NCBI GenBank assembly: GCA_023014335.1
Contig: JAECYW010000036.1
Span: 62,001-126,000 of the forward strand
From: Galerina marginata
Lineage: Eukaryota; Basidiomycota; Agaricomycetes; Agaricales; Galerinaceae
DNA length: 64,000 nucleotides
Reading direction: 5' to 3'
Shown here: piece by piece, positions 45,519 through 58,433 of the stretch
How positions within the stretch are numbered: position 1 is the first letter of the stretch
How the letters are laid out: each line of letters opens with the position of its first letter
The notes under the pieces: generated by a model
The model's database searches: none
What the model was told of the DNA's origin: nothing
What the model saw: only the letters and a program-made list of their open reading frames with translations
Translations under genes and position numbers: made by a program

Positions 45519-47006
45519 AGAATGGCGGCTTTTATTCTGGCGAAGTTTGGATAATGCAAAGAACGATGGGTCAACCAAGTTCTTCGTAAGAGATAAAGAA
45601 AGAGACCAGCTCGATCGTTGTATTTTCCTGAATCCTTGAGCCACATTATATAGGAATTCCGAATTGACCTTGGGTTTGGAGACATGTAATTGTGAGTTTG
45701 TAACCACGAAAGGCATGCGGACGGTTTGAATAAAAATAGATATTCCAGGGTTTCCCAGTAACCAAGGCGCAGTCAAGAGTTACTTCTTTTGATCAACTAG
45801 GCACGGATAGCAACATCAAGGCGCCTAACAGATCCAGTAAAAGACATCTTCGAGGTTGCTGATGCCGACGCCACATAAAGATGTGGGCGCGTCGGTCGTT
45901 AGTTCTCAATTCAGACACTGGCCTTGGATGTATGCCATTCATACCTGTGAATTTCCCTACGTCGAAAACTAAGATAAATTTGCACATTTTGTTTGCGCAG
46001 ATGGCTTCACCGGACACGGGCTTGGGACATTCCTATTTCTATGGCACAGCCCTCAGCGTGGATTTGTACTTTGAACCGAGATAATTGGTTCTTGTTGACC
46101 GAAATAGACATCCATGAAATTACTTCAGGTAGACAGGCTGTCATCAGGGCAGATAAGGACGTTGTAACTACCATCAGCTGGAAAATACCACGACCATCTT
46201 TCTCAAGCAGTCGTTTCAATTGTTGGAACAATGGACAATGAACAAGGTAACTCTTCACTCTGACAGGTAGCCGTCTATTATATTAAGGACCACTCAGATG
46301 ATGTGACGGAGAACCAACTCATCGCTTTCGAGGTAACGAATAACGTGCCCCGTCTTGTCGGGAACGTTTGACAGCGTGTGGAGAAAGTCCTCCCACATTG
46401 CGAAAGTTGCTTTGCTGGGTGTGTATATCGAAGACTGCGTCGACGTTTAGGTTGGCAGGCGGGTAGGGTCAAGCCGCCATTCAACCAATTGCCTAGGAGG
46501 AGGTTGAGTAATCCGAGTGCTGTGATTCCTGAAAAGCGCCGTTAGGATATCATAGAAGTATCTAGCACTTCGTAGATCAATTGTGATGAAGTGAAAATAA
46601 CCAATGCAACATTAGGCCCTCAAACCGTCACTTTTACCCTAACATTTGTGAACGCTCGCTTCAATCTCCGACCGCAGCCATTGGGTGGGTGGCCTCAGCC
46701 AACTCGAGATCGAAAAGCATGCTCTCACCGCCCTTGCCGATATACCTAGGGATATATACGTTGAGAGGACGATTCAATGTTACACGGGTTTTACTGCCTA
46801 ACAAGAATTACACTATTGATGAAACGAGCCTTCTTTCTGTTTCTATCAAATCTTCGCCATTTCTTTCCCTTCAAAGAAATTCCATCTTCTGTTTCGGTAT
46901 ATTTTGAGAGTTTCTTTTTTACCTCTTCTCCGGGGTGTGTAACGCATGAGAATTCTGAAGAGAACAAATTTGTCAAATGTATTAATATGTACACGTTGGA
47001 TGTTAA
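45519..47006. other. No firm gene
   Basis: Short frames only. A plus-strand block at about 46000-46240 (with EITSGRQAVIRADKDVV) and a minus-strand block at 46330-46530 look coding but end quickly in stops. They may be remnants. Confidence 0.3.
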
Positions 47007-47885
47007 TTATGCATGCGTCTCAAATCCCCCAATTATTCCCTGCTTTTGAACCGGAGAGAGAGGAATATTTTGATCAATCCCAAGGTTTTTCCTCTCTCTG
47101 AAATTTTCTGACAACCGTCGCCGGGTGTGTAGAATATAAACGCGCCATACGCCCAGTAGCAGGGTTAAAAAACCAAGAACTCCTAGACAAATTCCTACAA
47201 TTTCTCCTTTACTGAGTTTGGGTTTGCTGGGTTCGCCAAAGATGCAAGAGTGATCGGCTAGAGAAAAGACGGTCAAAATAATATCAATTAATTCAGGTAA
47301 AAATCGACGCTCACTACTATCTTGAATGTTGAAAGGAGTGGACTGGTTGGATACACCGACGCCATCAACAACATTCAGAACAAAAGAATCACCGACTTGA
47401 GTCGAAAGTTGAGTTACAATTTTGTTTATTGTAAAATTGGGAGCTCACCGAAGGCCAGCGATAAATCAAAAACCCAATTGAAAGAAGTGCCGTTCTGAGG
47501 CTCGAATTGCACAAGTTGGGTAAGGCTTTCGGCCGTCTGATTGTTTAGATTACTAGCCAGAAATAAGTAATAGCAAAGTATTCTCGGCTTTGGAAGGCAT
47601 ACTCCTCGTCAAGACTAAATGCGTAAGGGGCTATAGCCGACAGAGATCAGCATTTGGCTTCCCAGGGATATGGAAGCACTCACGAGTTCCCCCGGACCAG
47701 GTAAGCGTGAATGGTTTACAGACGGCGACGGTTCCACTAATTTGAAGGTCAACTAATTGAGTGTCAAAAATTCTAGTGGAGTAGGACGACCGAATTACTC
47801 ACGGATTATTGACCATCAGAGGCTCAAAGGCAACGCCCCTAGCCGCGAATAACGTAGCAGTGGAGAGGGCAGCAAGGAACTTCAT
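47007..47885 (-). CDS. Single-pass membrane protein with secreted Ser/Thr-type ectodomain (199 aa)
   Basis: Six exons, all in phase: 47803-47885, 47684-47736, 47603-47630, 47449-47552, 47315-47395 and 47007-47257. It starts MKFLAALSTATLFAARGVAF, a signal peptide. The ectodomain has the pattern CKPFTLTWSGGT then PPYAFSL, common in secreted and anchored basidiomycete proteins of unknown function with an Ig-like beta fold. Two N-glycosylation sequons (NQT, NGT) are seen. Near the C-terminus IVGICLGVLGFLTLLLGVWR forms one membrane helix, followed by basic residues (HTRRR) that set a cytoplasmic tail. Role: probably a cell-surface protein. No catalytic motif is seen. The exon phases agree well, so the model is fairly sure. 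Confidence 0.72.
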
Positions 47886-50615
47886 TTGGGAGCAGAGACT
47901 ATAGCTCAGGGATTGGGCGTAAGGTAAAGGCTACGGAGGAAAGACGAGAGCTATTCGAATTCGCGATATTTTTATGTATCACTGCGGCAGCTCAAAGCCT
48001 GTGGGAAGTTCCTCATTTTGGCATGCATCTGTCAACATGCGGTCTGGTGACAAAGTCGTGTAGTTTATCTATACACGAGGCACGCTGATTTGAAGATAGT
48101 AGGTACTTAGAGATACGGCTTCATGAGACCGCTGTAGTGAGTGCGCTGAGGTGCCCAAGCCTCAATTATAGATCGCACAGCCTTTTGTGAGTAATCTTGG
48201 AGTAATCCCGCTTCCAATCCTTATACCTGTCGCGTCTGCCTTATATACGAGAGCTGACCAGCTGTTTTTTGCGCTCTTCCTCCTGTTTTGTGATCCTTTT
48301 GGTTCCTGTTTCGCATCACTCGGGATCACGCTTCAGCAACAAACGCTCGTCTGTCCGCCACGCTCGTCCTCTGTACTCGAGACGACACAGATCCGGACAC
48401 CATGACTTCCGATTTCCTTTTTCGCAAGAGGATGCGGACGTCAGTCAGACACTGGAAAACCCCAAGATGGGTGTCGCTGATTATGGAACTGCCTCGGTTA
48501 CCCAACTTACACGTGTCTTATGCTCTTTTGTCGGACGTCCTTTCTGACCTGCGCTCTGACCTGCGCTGTTAGTTACCCGACGAGTCTGTCCTGAGTGCAC
48601 TGACGGGGTGAGTGACTTCCTTTGCCTCCTTCCCTTTCTTTTCAACTTACCCCCCAAACTTAGCTTTCCGCGACCCATCTTCGTTTTCTCAAGCAAACAG
48701 ATCCTTGCGTTCGGACTGAACTCTACTTCGATCTTTGTTTCAACTTCGGCGTCAGCACCGGCATTACGTCGACTTTAGCGCCTACCTTTTCAGCAACGAA
48801 AGGAGGATGTTATTCAACTATTCCTCCAGACCCAAAGCTTCAGTTTCCATTGGCATTTCGCCGTCAGCACTATTTAGTACCCAGCCTCTGAATTTACCTC
48901 AATAAGTAACCTCCTTTTGTATCTACTCAATGTTTTACGAATTCTGAACTACCATCACTTTTTCATCATTTGCGGCCTACCCGCCCTCGCCGTCCTCGCC
49001 CATCTCCTTGTCATGCTCGCTCGGCGTCGTTGGGCTGCGATGATACCCCCGGCGGGAGATGCCATCATTGCAGTTAGCTTTCCCTACACCCTCCAATTCG
49101 CACTTCTCGAATGAGGCGTCGACACCACGGCCACTGCCGATGACGGGCCTGAGAAGTTAGAGCGTATTTTCGATAATTTTTTCCTACCATGAACTCTGCG
49201 GGATGTATGACCCAATTGTTTAGATATGAAGACTTTCCAGTCCCACACTTGGCTGTCTGCCAGCAGTTTGTCGGACTCGACAATAGAGTTCCCGTAATCC
49301 CTTTCCTAATTGATAAACCTCCGAGGGCTATACCTTTATTCCACTCCAAGACTCCTACATGTTTTGCCAACGTGGCCGCACATGTCACGAATTTAAGGTG
49401 AGTTCTTCCTACTCCGTGCTCGAGGTAATTTTGCTGAAAAACTCACGTCTCAATAATAGTGGGCAACCGATAATCCGAAATAAGGCTTGTATAAATTAAA
49501 CAAACTGTGACAGCACAATTTATCGCCTTCTCAGACCTCAGCATATGTCGCCAGCTCTTCGGAAACATCGATAACTTCCTTCTCCAGCGCTTATTGTAAT
49601 GTAAGTGGGATTATTTTCAAAAACTTTAACTATGCCTAAAAAAATGCCATGAGAAGCTTCAACCATGACGTACCGACGTATGCAGTGCCGCCAATGGGAA
49701 AGGCGACCTGAAACTCAACTTTACAACAGAATGATTAAAATTGCGTGATTGCTCTTTCCGCTGCGTTATCGTACATGCCACCAGTTATGACGACCTTTCT
49801 GTCCCACACTTGTTCGGATCCGAGGATGACTTACTCCCACCGCCCCATTTATGGCAATTTCTGCCATTTCCGAATGCATATATACATATTCCGCTCCACA
49901 TTCCCCACTGTCTGCCAATGTGCTCCGAGGGTGGAGGTTCTCCCTGCATATGTTATATTTTCTCATCCTATATACTTACATCTGATAACGGATAACTTGG
50001 GATGTCATTAAACGACGACATGTAAAGTATTAACATATGGGAAATCGCAGAGGTTGACGTCAATTCTCTTCAATATAACGTTAGTGTAACTGATAAGAGA
50101 ACCTTTCAAGTCAACTGACAATGTAGTACGCTGAAGGCTTGATATATTTTGTTCACTAATGACGAACAGTTGAGAGACAGGAATATCTCACCTGAACATC
50201 ATGCACGGTGCACGAATCGCCTTTTCTGGAGACTGGCGTGCCTCCGCTTAGGAATATGTTATCAGTGTTCCCAAATCATAATTGCTCTTTTTCTTTATTG
50301 TTGACAGCGTGGTAGGATGTAGTTCCGGAACCATGGGCGAGTAATTCGGTGTCTCCCTTATCAGTGATTCTTTCGCTCAACGGTGCCATCCTAGCAGGCA
50401 TTTGTGGAGCCTGCCAAAGTACGGAGAATTTTCAAAGTGTTGCGCAATTTCTGATCTGCTTTGCGTGTTTCAGTGGCATTGGCACCCTCATCTTTCTCGA
50501 ATACAATTCCACACTGTTCGCTGAAGAATGAATAAAAGGCGACTGGATTTTGAGCGTTCTATAACTGAAAACGCAGCGTCTTCAGCTCTAGTTCTCTACC
50601 TACCGCATTATCAAT
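47886..50615. other. No gene seen; weak internal repeats
   Basis: Only short frames. Two stretches share blocks: 49230-49335 and 49799-49935 both contain GTCCCACACTTG, CTGTCTGCCA and CTCCGAGGG in the same order, and a third weak relative may lie at 52780-52850. They look like decayed dispersed repeats. The 50350-50615 stretch is the promoter side of the next gene, with an ATAAAAGG box near 50532. Confidence 0.35.
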
Positions 50616-51345
50616 ATGTTCGCCTCTCGATTCTTCGCCTCCTTTTTGGCCCTCAGCGCTATTGCGGCCTATGCTAGTCCGGCCCCCATCGAGGTCCAAA
50701 AACGCGCCGATGTATCCAACGTGCTTGGTGTCGTGAGCACCCTCCAAAGTGCTACATCGTCTATTCTTCCACAGCTCAGTACGTTGGTCAAGCTGCATCG
50801 TCATTTTTCAAGTCCTGATTTGTTCCTCCAGATTCTCTCGCAGGAAGCAATCAAGCCACCCAGGCCAATATTTCTCCTCTTCTCACCCAACTAGTCGGCG
50901 CTTTCAATACTGCATCTACCTCCTTGAACGGCATTGGCCCCGTCGATGCCACCTCCGGAGGAACCTCTCAGGATGTCGCAACCGCTTTCGCCCCTATCCT
51001 CATTGTAAGTTACATCGCATCTATATAGCAAGAAATTTGGCATTAACTGGCGTTGCTTGTACGTCAGGAAATCGCTATCACGTTGAAAGCTGTCGAGGCA
51101 GCCGTTCCAGGCCTTCCGGTTGTTTTGGCAGGTATCGGGTTTGACCTTGCTGTTGACGAAGTCCTTATTGGATTGGGCATTGTGCTCGATGGAGTCCTTC
51201 ACCTTATTGCTGGATTGTAAGGCATACTGCTTATACCCGAAGGCAAGATGCTAACGTACCCACTCTATCCCCAAGGTTGTTTGACGTTTCTGCTATCTTG
51301 CGAAATCTTGGATTTGTCCTCACCCTTCTTACTCTCGTGCTGTAG
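50616..51345 (+). CDS. Small secreted protein with Kex2 site, copy A (184 aa)
   Basis: Four exons, 50616-50778, 50832-51004, 51068-51216 and 51276-51345, in phase. The N-terminus MFASRFFASFLALSAIAAYA is a signal peptide, followed by a short pro-region ending in KR, a Kex2-type cut site. The mature part is Ala/Ser/Thr/Leu-rich and probably helical (NVLGVVSTLQSATSSILPQL), with a GPVDATSGGT turn. The C-terminal third is very hydrophobic (VVLAGIGFDLAVDEVLIGLG and VLTLLTLVL). There are no cysteines, so it is not a hydrophobin. It may bind surfaces or membranes; no family is assigned with confidence. The copy at 54065-54799 has the same exon lengths. A box ATAAAAGG lies about 85 bp upstream of the ATG. 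Confidence 0.82.
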
Positions 51346-54064
51346 ATTGCATTCGCACTGTAGGGGGGTTTTATTCGAGGTTTTTTTTACCTTCGACTCA
51401 ACTTATATTTGGGATTGTAAAGACCCGGGCCATCGATAAATAAATTCATTTGAGTCATGTTATGCGACGGTCATCAACTATAATGTTTTACATATACGCC
51501 CTTAGGCTGAATCATGAGAGAACACGCCGTGCGGCTTGAGACTCACATCAGCAAAAAGGCGTGTCGCTTAGATCGCCTTACCATGTTCACACGGCACGAT
51601 AATAATTCCATGTTGATTACACGCGTCTTGAGTTAGGATAGAATACTTTTAGCCACCTCGTATATGTTCGGAATAATTTACTTGCCTTCTATGTGCGTGA
51701 AATACTTCTGAGCCCATCGCAATACACCTAATAATACGGTAAAAATGCTTTTTGCGCATTATAATGCCTTGTGTCGGGCGCCTGTAACCAAAAAGGGAAA
51801 TTAGCTTACTTATTGAGTAAATTTACTTCCTGTTATTAAGCCGCTGTGGCATAACGGTTAAGCGCTCCAACTTTGCCTTGTTAGGCTCCCATGTTCGACT
51901 CTCGGTAAAGGTAAAAAAAATTAAAATCCTACAACTGTGGTTGGAGTTGAATAAACCTTTTGGCTATTCGCAAATTTGACGCGCCTGCACCGCTTATAAT
52001 GGATTGTGACCATGGAAACCCTTATAATGGTCGGAAACCTTGCAGAGTTTTTAATAATAGTGTCTCTAATATGGGAAATTGCAATGCGCTTGTGAGACTT
52101 GCTAACATTTTAACGACTTGCGGACATTATAAGTAATTTTTATAGCTCCTATATCGCCATGTAAGCCGCACACCTTTTCTCTGATGCAGGATCAATCCTG
52201 GTAGCGATTTCCAAGTGCTTTCGTTTAAACCAGTTTCTACATTGGCCAGTAGTCTATATTTGGCGTTCGGAGAATACTATCTGAAGGGATATATCCAGAA
52301 TTTGAACGCTTTTGTTCCTTAGGAGATTGTGGGCTCCATTTTTCCTTAACGGATTCCCACCCCACTGTCTCCCTGTTCCAAGACCTTCGAATTGCGTCAC
52401 AGCATCGGATTTACGAACTTTATCTGCCTACCGTCGTAGTGGAAAATCATCGACTAGCCTTACTCTAATAGTCTGTACGAGCGCTAAATTGACACGGCGC
52501 CACACCTTCGCCGCGCCTACTGGCGCCAACTGGGAGTTCACTCGGTTGTAGTCGCCACATTTGATAGTGGTGATACACCAGAGTCAAATTACTGCAAACT
52601 ACGTCTTCCTTTCTCCGCGAAAATATCAAAGATATAACACAGCAGTTTCAAAGCATTCGATCAACATGGCGTAATTGTGCGTTATCGTAAAAAGCGTAAG
52701 ATATGACGGCTCCGAGGCTCACACTTGACAGATTGCCAGTATGTATCGAATCTTAGAATAGACTTTCCCTGCCTCACTCTGTCTCCTGAGCGGACATACC
52801 TTTACCCCGCTCCGAAGTTCCCCACCATCTGCCAGACTGCTTCCACGTAGGGGGGACAGCGGCGGAAACTCCGAGAGTGTATTATTTTTGTCTAAAGATA
52901 CTCACGACCCCACTAATTATGAATGACGGGCTTCCTGTTGAACAGTAGGATTATTAAAAATTCTGCCATTGCAAAAGTAATAGAAAGAAAGTGTTCTATC
53001 TGAAACCCATGCCGATGTGGTTCGTCGCCAGTAAGGCCAGCGGGAAGCTACAACTCTGGCGACAAAAATGTCTTTCGAAGGTGAGTTCTATGGGTTCCCA
53101 CGTATGATATTTTCCAAATATACTGCATAGATCCTTTTAAACATAGCCGTGAGGTAATTGTCCGTCAAAATTGCGCAAGCCGTCTGTACACATGGCCCTG
53201 GATCTCTGTAACTGTGTTTTGATAAATCTGGGCAGTTGGGAATATGATGTCAGTCTTCATGAATCACGTCAAGACGTACACTTTGCACTGAAGACGTGAC
53301 TGCTTTTCGAAATAACGAAAATCTCTCAGCCGCAGACAGGATCGAACCCGTGCAGTGTTTCGCTCTCCTATAAAAATTCACCTCGGTCCTACAGCGGACG
53401 GGCTCCTTGTTGCCTGTCATTATCTAGTGACATCACCTAAACTTCGATTCCAATGTTTTGTTGTTGAGTTCTTTCTGTTTTGAGCCGGCGCAAACTTGTT
53501 TCTCTATCGGGAAATTTTTTGAGCTTAAGGTATGCCGTTCCCTCCTTAGGTTTTGTCCCCTTAAATAAATTCGAAATGGGTTCCTTAGCACATGCAGGCA
53601 CAATATTATGTCCTGAGTTTCACTTCCTTGTCGTATAAGATTAAAGCACTAGGTTCAGAAATACGGTGATGCGCATAGCCCTGAGTATTTTGAATACCAA
53701 AACATATGTGCGTCATTGACCCACCTAAATTCTGACTCCTTCTTACTTCCATATTGTTTTGCGTCGACAGCGTGGCAAGGTGATGCTCCATTATCACTGA
53801 GTATTTTTCTTCTATCACTTCTTTCGCTAAAAATTTCGTTCTTAGTATTCATTTGTGGAGCCTGCCAAATGATTGAGACGTGGTGAGGTTTGGCGTCATT
53901 TCTAAAGTATTTGGCGAGCTTTTCTGACGGTTGATGTGGTTAGGCGCTGCAAATCCAAGCACACCAGCTTTCAGAGAAATGCATAAAAGGCTGCTATGTT
54001 TTGAACAATAAACTACAGACAGCATCTCGTCTTCAACTCCAGCTCTACTCACTCAATCGCCAAT
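51346..54064. other. Spacer between the two paralogues
   Basis: No protein gene seen. It contains tRNA-like remnants (51840-51915 and, on the minus strand, about 53335-53400). A block upstream of the second paralogue (53851-53880) repeats the sequence upstream of the first (50399-50430). Confidence 0.4.
51840..51915 (+). other. tRNA-like sequence, probably a degenerate tRNA or SINE head
   Basis: It has an A-box-like TGGCATAACGG and a B-box-like TGTTCGACTC about 40 nt apart, and an A-rich stretch follows. Acceptor and T-arm pairing are poor, so it is unlikely to be a working tRNA. Confidence 0.3.
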
Positions 54065-54799
54065 ATGTTCGCTTCCCGATTCTTCGCCACTTTCTTGGCC
54101 ATGAGCGCTCTTGCTGCCTATGCGAGCCCAGCTCCCGTCGAGATCAAGAAACGCGCCGACGTAACCGACGTCCTGTCCGTCGTCAACACCCTCCAGGGTA
54201 CTACGTCGTCCATTCTTCCACAACTTAGTATGTCTCCGTCATTCTGTATATGCATAGCATTTGTTGAACTCGGTGTTCCATCCAGACGCCCTCGTGGCGA
54301 ATAATCAGGCAAACGCTGCATCTGTTACTCCCCTTGCTTCTCAGCTCGTTAGTGCCTTCAATACTGCTAGCGGCTCTTTGAATGCAATTGGTCCCGTCGA
54401 CGCCTCCTCCGGAGGAACCCCCAATGATGTTGCGGTTGCCTTCGCGCCTATTCTTTCTGTAAGTGACTGCGCCTTAGACAGTATTGAGATTTTCGACATC
54501 AATTAACCGTCTCCCAGGAAATTGCCATCACTTTGGAAGCCGTCGAAGCAGTGGTTCCAGGTCTTCCAGTAGTTTTGGCTGGTATCGGCTTCGATATTGC
54601 TGTCAATGAAGTCCTTCTCGGATTGGATATCGTACTTGCCGGAGTGCTTAGGCTCGTTGCTGGATTGTACGATTTTTTTTTTTGGTTAGTAATAGGAAAG
54701 AACTTGCTAACATTCCCCTTATCGTTCAGGTTGTTCGACGTTGCTGCCATATTGAGAAACCTTGGATTCGTCCTTACACTCCTCACTTTAGTGTTGTAG
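54065..54799 (+). CDS. Small secreted protein with Kex2 site, copy B (184 aa)
   Basis: Paralogue of the gene at 50616. Exons are 54065-54227, 54286-54458, 54518-54666 and 54730-54799. The lengths (163, 173, 149 and 70 nt) are exactly those of copy A. It has the signal peptide MFASRFFATFLAMSALAAYA, a pro-region ending KKR, a helical Ala/Ser/Thr-rich middle, a GPVDASSGGT turn and a hydrophobic C-terminus ending VLTLLTLVL. Most differences from copy A are conservative, so both are likely functional. The introns differ in sequence and two of the three differ in length by several bases, arguing against a very recent duplication. An ATAAAAGG box sits about 80 bp upstream, as in copy A. Confidence 0.82.
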
Positions 54800-57700
54800 A
54801 ATGGGCTCGTCCTTCAGAGAGTGCTCTCGAAAGAATTTATCCCATTAATTGAACATTGACAGTCGAATTTATGCTACTTGTAGTTTTTCCCGTGTTTGAA
54901 TCAAATGTACTTGTGCTGCAATTCCCTTTCCGTGAAAATCTGGGATATTTATTCGTGTGAGTGTATTTTACTTATTTCCTCATTTTTTCCTTCTCCGAGT
55001 CCTGGCCGACCACACACCATCTTCCGGACAATGTCAATATAAGTTGAGAGCGTTATAGCCAGTCTCTGGGCTGCCCGTGGATCGGCGCTAAAGGCAGAGA
55101 CCATTTTAGCCATGGAGGTTGAACATGCGACGAGAACGAGTCAGTTGCAACAGAAAAATATAACAGATCAGTTCCAACAAATGCCTTGGAATTACCGCCA
55201 GGGAGTCAGAAAAGAGGGAGGAAACCGGTAGAGTAGAGGAACGAACAAAGACCAGAGGGCTGCTCCTGCAGTACTATTTCATTTCAGTCTGTATTCCGTG
55301 TGGTAAAGCTGAAGGATTGTTTATTTATATGAGCTCGAGACAAGAATCGATGAATGAAGAATGAAGGAGATCAGTGCCAGGTCATGTTGATACGTAGATT
55401 GCGGTTCCATCATTGATCAGGGTCCGTGCGAGAATACCGATTGTCGTTACAGTCGGCCCGCCCAAATCCCTCCGTGCGAAACCGTGTGGACTGCCATCAT
55501 TTCTTTCTTCCTTTCCCCCACTTCGCCTCGCGTTGCGTCGAGGGTCTTTGGACATCGCCAGTGGAACTGAATGTATACTCCTGTGAACAATTCCGCTCAC
55601 TATGCCCATCCTGTTACTCTTGACAGTGGACTCGCCGTCGACGTGTCGTGGACCGATGGTACGCATTCTGTTCTCTGCTCTACGCCTATTGTCAAGGTCT
55701 AAATTGCATACAGTTGTCTTATGGTTTCGGCGCTACGACCTACGAGCAACGGAGCGTTGATATTGTTCCAGTCATAGCCTCACAGGAGGCCCTCGTTCAG
55801 CCTTGGAGGCAGGTAGGAGAGCCGTCGAACAATCATTTCAGGTACGATGTTACTTGCGTTATTCTAAGACCTACCATATATCATAAGCTTATGCTCGCGT
55901 CTCAGATCATGGTCGTCCTGGAGTTTTGACTGACACCATCGTAACTTTTGTCGTTGAAAAACTCGCTCCAGGGACAAAAGCTTAGGCTGTTCGTCTCTTT
56001 TCTCGACTTCCGTTTCCTGCTTTCTCGTAGGTATCATCTCTTTCTCGACCGAATTCGACTTTGACGGTATCGACTGACATTATCTCCCTATAGGCAATTC
56101 TTATTCAGTTCAACTGACTGCCCAGTAGCAGTTCTGGATGTCTTGTATCCTGAACGTTTGAGCGTTAACTTTCTGTATGCCCCTTTATTCTCAATGATCT
56201 TATATACTCCTTACTTTTCTTGCTAGTGCCCTGATGTTTGACCGTACCAGCGGGCCATCGGGCGTCGGTGTCATCGAGGTTCTCCCTCGTAGCCTACGAC
56301 GTTCAAACGTGGACCTGGATTCTATCAGTTCAACAAGGCAAACAGAAAGGCTGAATGATGTACGGCTTTTTTTCTCGTTATGTGCTTCACCAGAAAGACG
56401 CCAACGCAGACCCCGATATTCAGTTCGTCCCGATACCATAGACGGCCTTCTGCTTCGGCTTCGAGTACATGCACCGATGTCCCCACCGCCATGGATGGTC
56501 GGAGACTCCGAGTGGCCGCAGTCCTCCGACCCACCATTTGGCAGCGACTGACTCCGCTGGCAAGGACGTCCCAACCGAGGACAACATTCAGCTCCAAGAT
56601 CGTTTTTCCACTTCAGGCTCGAGTGAACGTGAGAATAACAAACCCGTCCTCGACGTCCGCGTGTCGTTCGCAGTCGTTGTCGACGTTGGCGCTCCGAAGG
56701 ACAACGATTGTGGGCCTTTTGAGTTCCTATCTGCGAAAATCGTGCTCGCCAGTTCGCTCGATTTTGACGGTATATCACGCCTGCTACTGTACGTACTGTT
56801 TGCTATTCCTCACGCCATATTTATCCCTTATGTATTATTTCAGTTAGTCCGTCCAGTCTCCCTGTAACTAGTATGTTGCTGCCAGCGTGCAGGTGGCGTA
56901 GCAACAGCCCAGATTACGGACGTCCGGATAGTATCTTGGCCTTTATTCTTTCTCCAAATGTAGTTGAATGTTGCTTAACTTCCGTCTTGTGCGAGATATG
57001 GAGGCTTATAAATGTGCAGAGCTCTGGGACTGAGCTAATGCGGTTTTCAAATTCTTACTCTTTCGACTTGCCGCTTGCGGAAGCAATAGGTGCGGTTTCC
57101 GTTCTATTATTTTTTTCCCTTTTTCTGAACAGTTCTGAACCGAACTTGACTTTGACCCCTATTCTGTGACAGTACGACGCAAATTAAATGAATGCGCAAT
57201 CCACGGCTGCGTGAACAGTGGGGTCAGTATGAAGTATGTTGCATCCAATGTTGCATCCATTACCTCCCAATATTCTCCTGGCAGGCGGAACCTTCTAGAA
57301 ACACTTCTTATTGCTGCCGCTAACGTTCTGCAGCACGAATTCAAATCGAACGATATTCTTTTTGTTGTTCATACCTCCAAATATACGGTTGCTTTCCAAT
57401 CAGAACCTTTGGGATTATTTAGTTCGTTTTCTATTTGCCTGTTTTCTGAAGTTGTATTGATAACTAAAAAGTAGCTTCGTCGACCGAGTCGCCCCTGCGT
57501 CAGCCTGAGGCTGACGCGAATATCCCTCTTGTGGGCTCATGCCACATGTAACTTACATTCATGTCTTATCCTGCATGTTGATGTCGAACTGATCATCGAC
57601 GTCGTTGTAGACAACAAGGTGAATTGGAAGCCTACTATTCACTGGCCGTCAATTTGCACGTAATTCCTTATCCAGCCTTCCATGCCGCGCCCGCCGCTCG

Positions 57701-58433
57701 ATTTTCAAAGATTTTGAATAGCTTTTTCTGAGCAAACCTCGCACCAGGCCAACCGTTTAACGTTTAACGCTCATCTCGTGGGCCTGGGCGGCTCGCTATT
57801 CTCCGTGACTGGTGCTGATATGGGCTTTCCATTACAATTCTGCCTGGTTCTTTATTTTTGAGGCAAGGCCCTACCGCGAACCTTCTGTCCTCAGGATAAC
57901 ATCGGCCTCAAATTGTATACAGAAATGCGTAGGGTTCATCTATGGGGCCTGGTTGCCACTAACTTCACGCCGAATGTGCTACGCCATGGACCGAACCCCT
58001 ACACCGGTGACCGTATGGATGTTTTTAATTAAACCCCTGTAAAAGGTCCTTTTTTAATTGGACAGCGCCCTGCGCCGAAATTTCCCATAGTGCGAATTGT
58101 GGGTGGATTGCCACACGACAGGAATCCTGCCTGCGACTATAATTTGACCCGACACCAGAAGTTCAATTCAGTCACCGTGAGCGTGGTACTGTCCTATAAT
58201 TTTATTAAGGTGGGACCCTTATTTGACGAAAACGATGCCTGAAGAAGCCATAGGACCCTGACATTTCTCATGCGCCACGATCGACCAGTCACTTGATTCC
58301 GTTTAGGACCGCCAGACGGATTGTATTAATACCCAGTGTGCGAGGAAACAACCGTCAACCTTTCTTTTCCCGGCCATATACACGAACGGCCACCACTTCC
58401 CTCAACTTCCGCTTACGACTACGACGACCAGTG
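54800..58433. other. About 3.6 kb without a firm gene
   Basis: A plus-strand block at about 56540-56780 (with DVRVSFAVVVDVGAPKDND and then FEFLSAKIVLASSLDFD) looks like a real exon followed by a GTATAT donor, but upstream blocks contain stops. I read it as a decayed gene. The remaining frames are short. Confidence 0.3.

Noticed and set aside
51840..51915. Functional tRNA gene
   Set aside because: A- and B-box-like words are present but the acceptor stem does not pair and the T-arm pairs poorly.
53335..53400. Minus-strand tRNA gene (CGGGTTCGATCC word)
   Set aside because: The B box is good but stem pairing and an A box at the right spacing are not convincing; probably a remnant.
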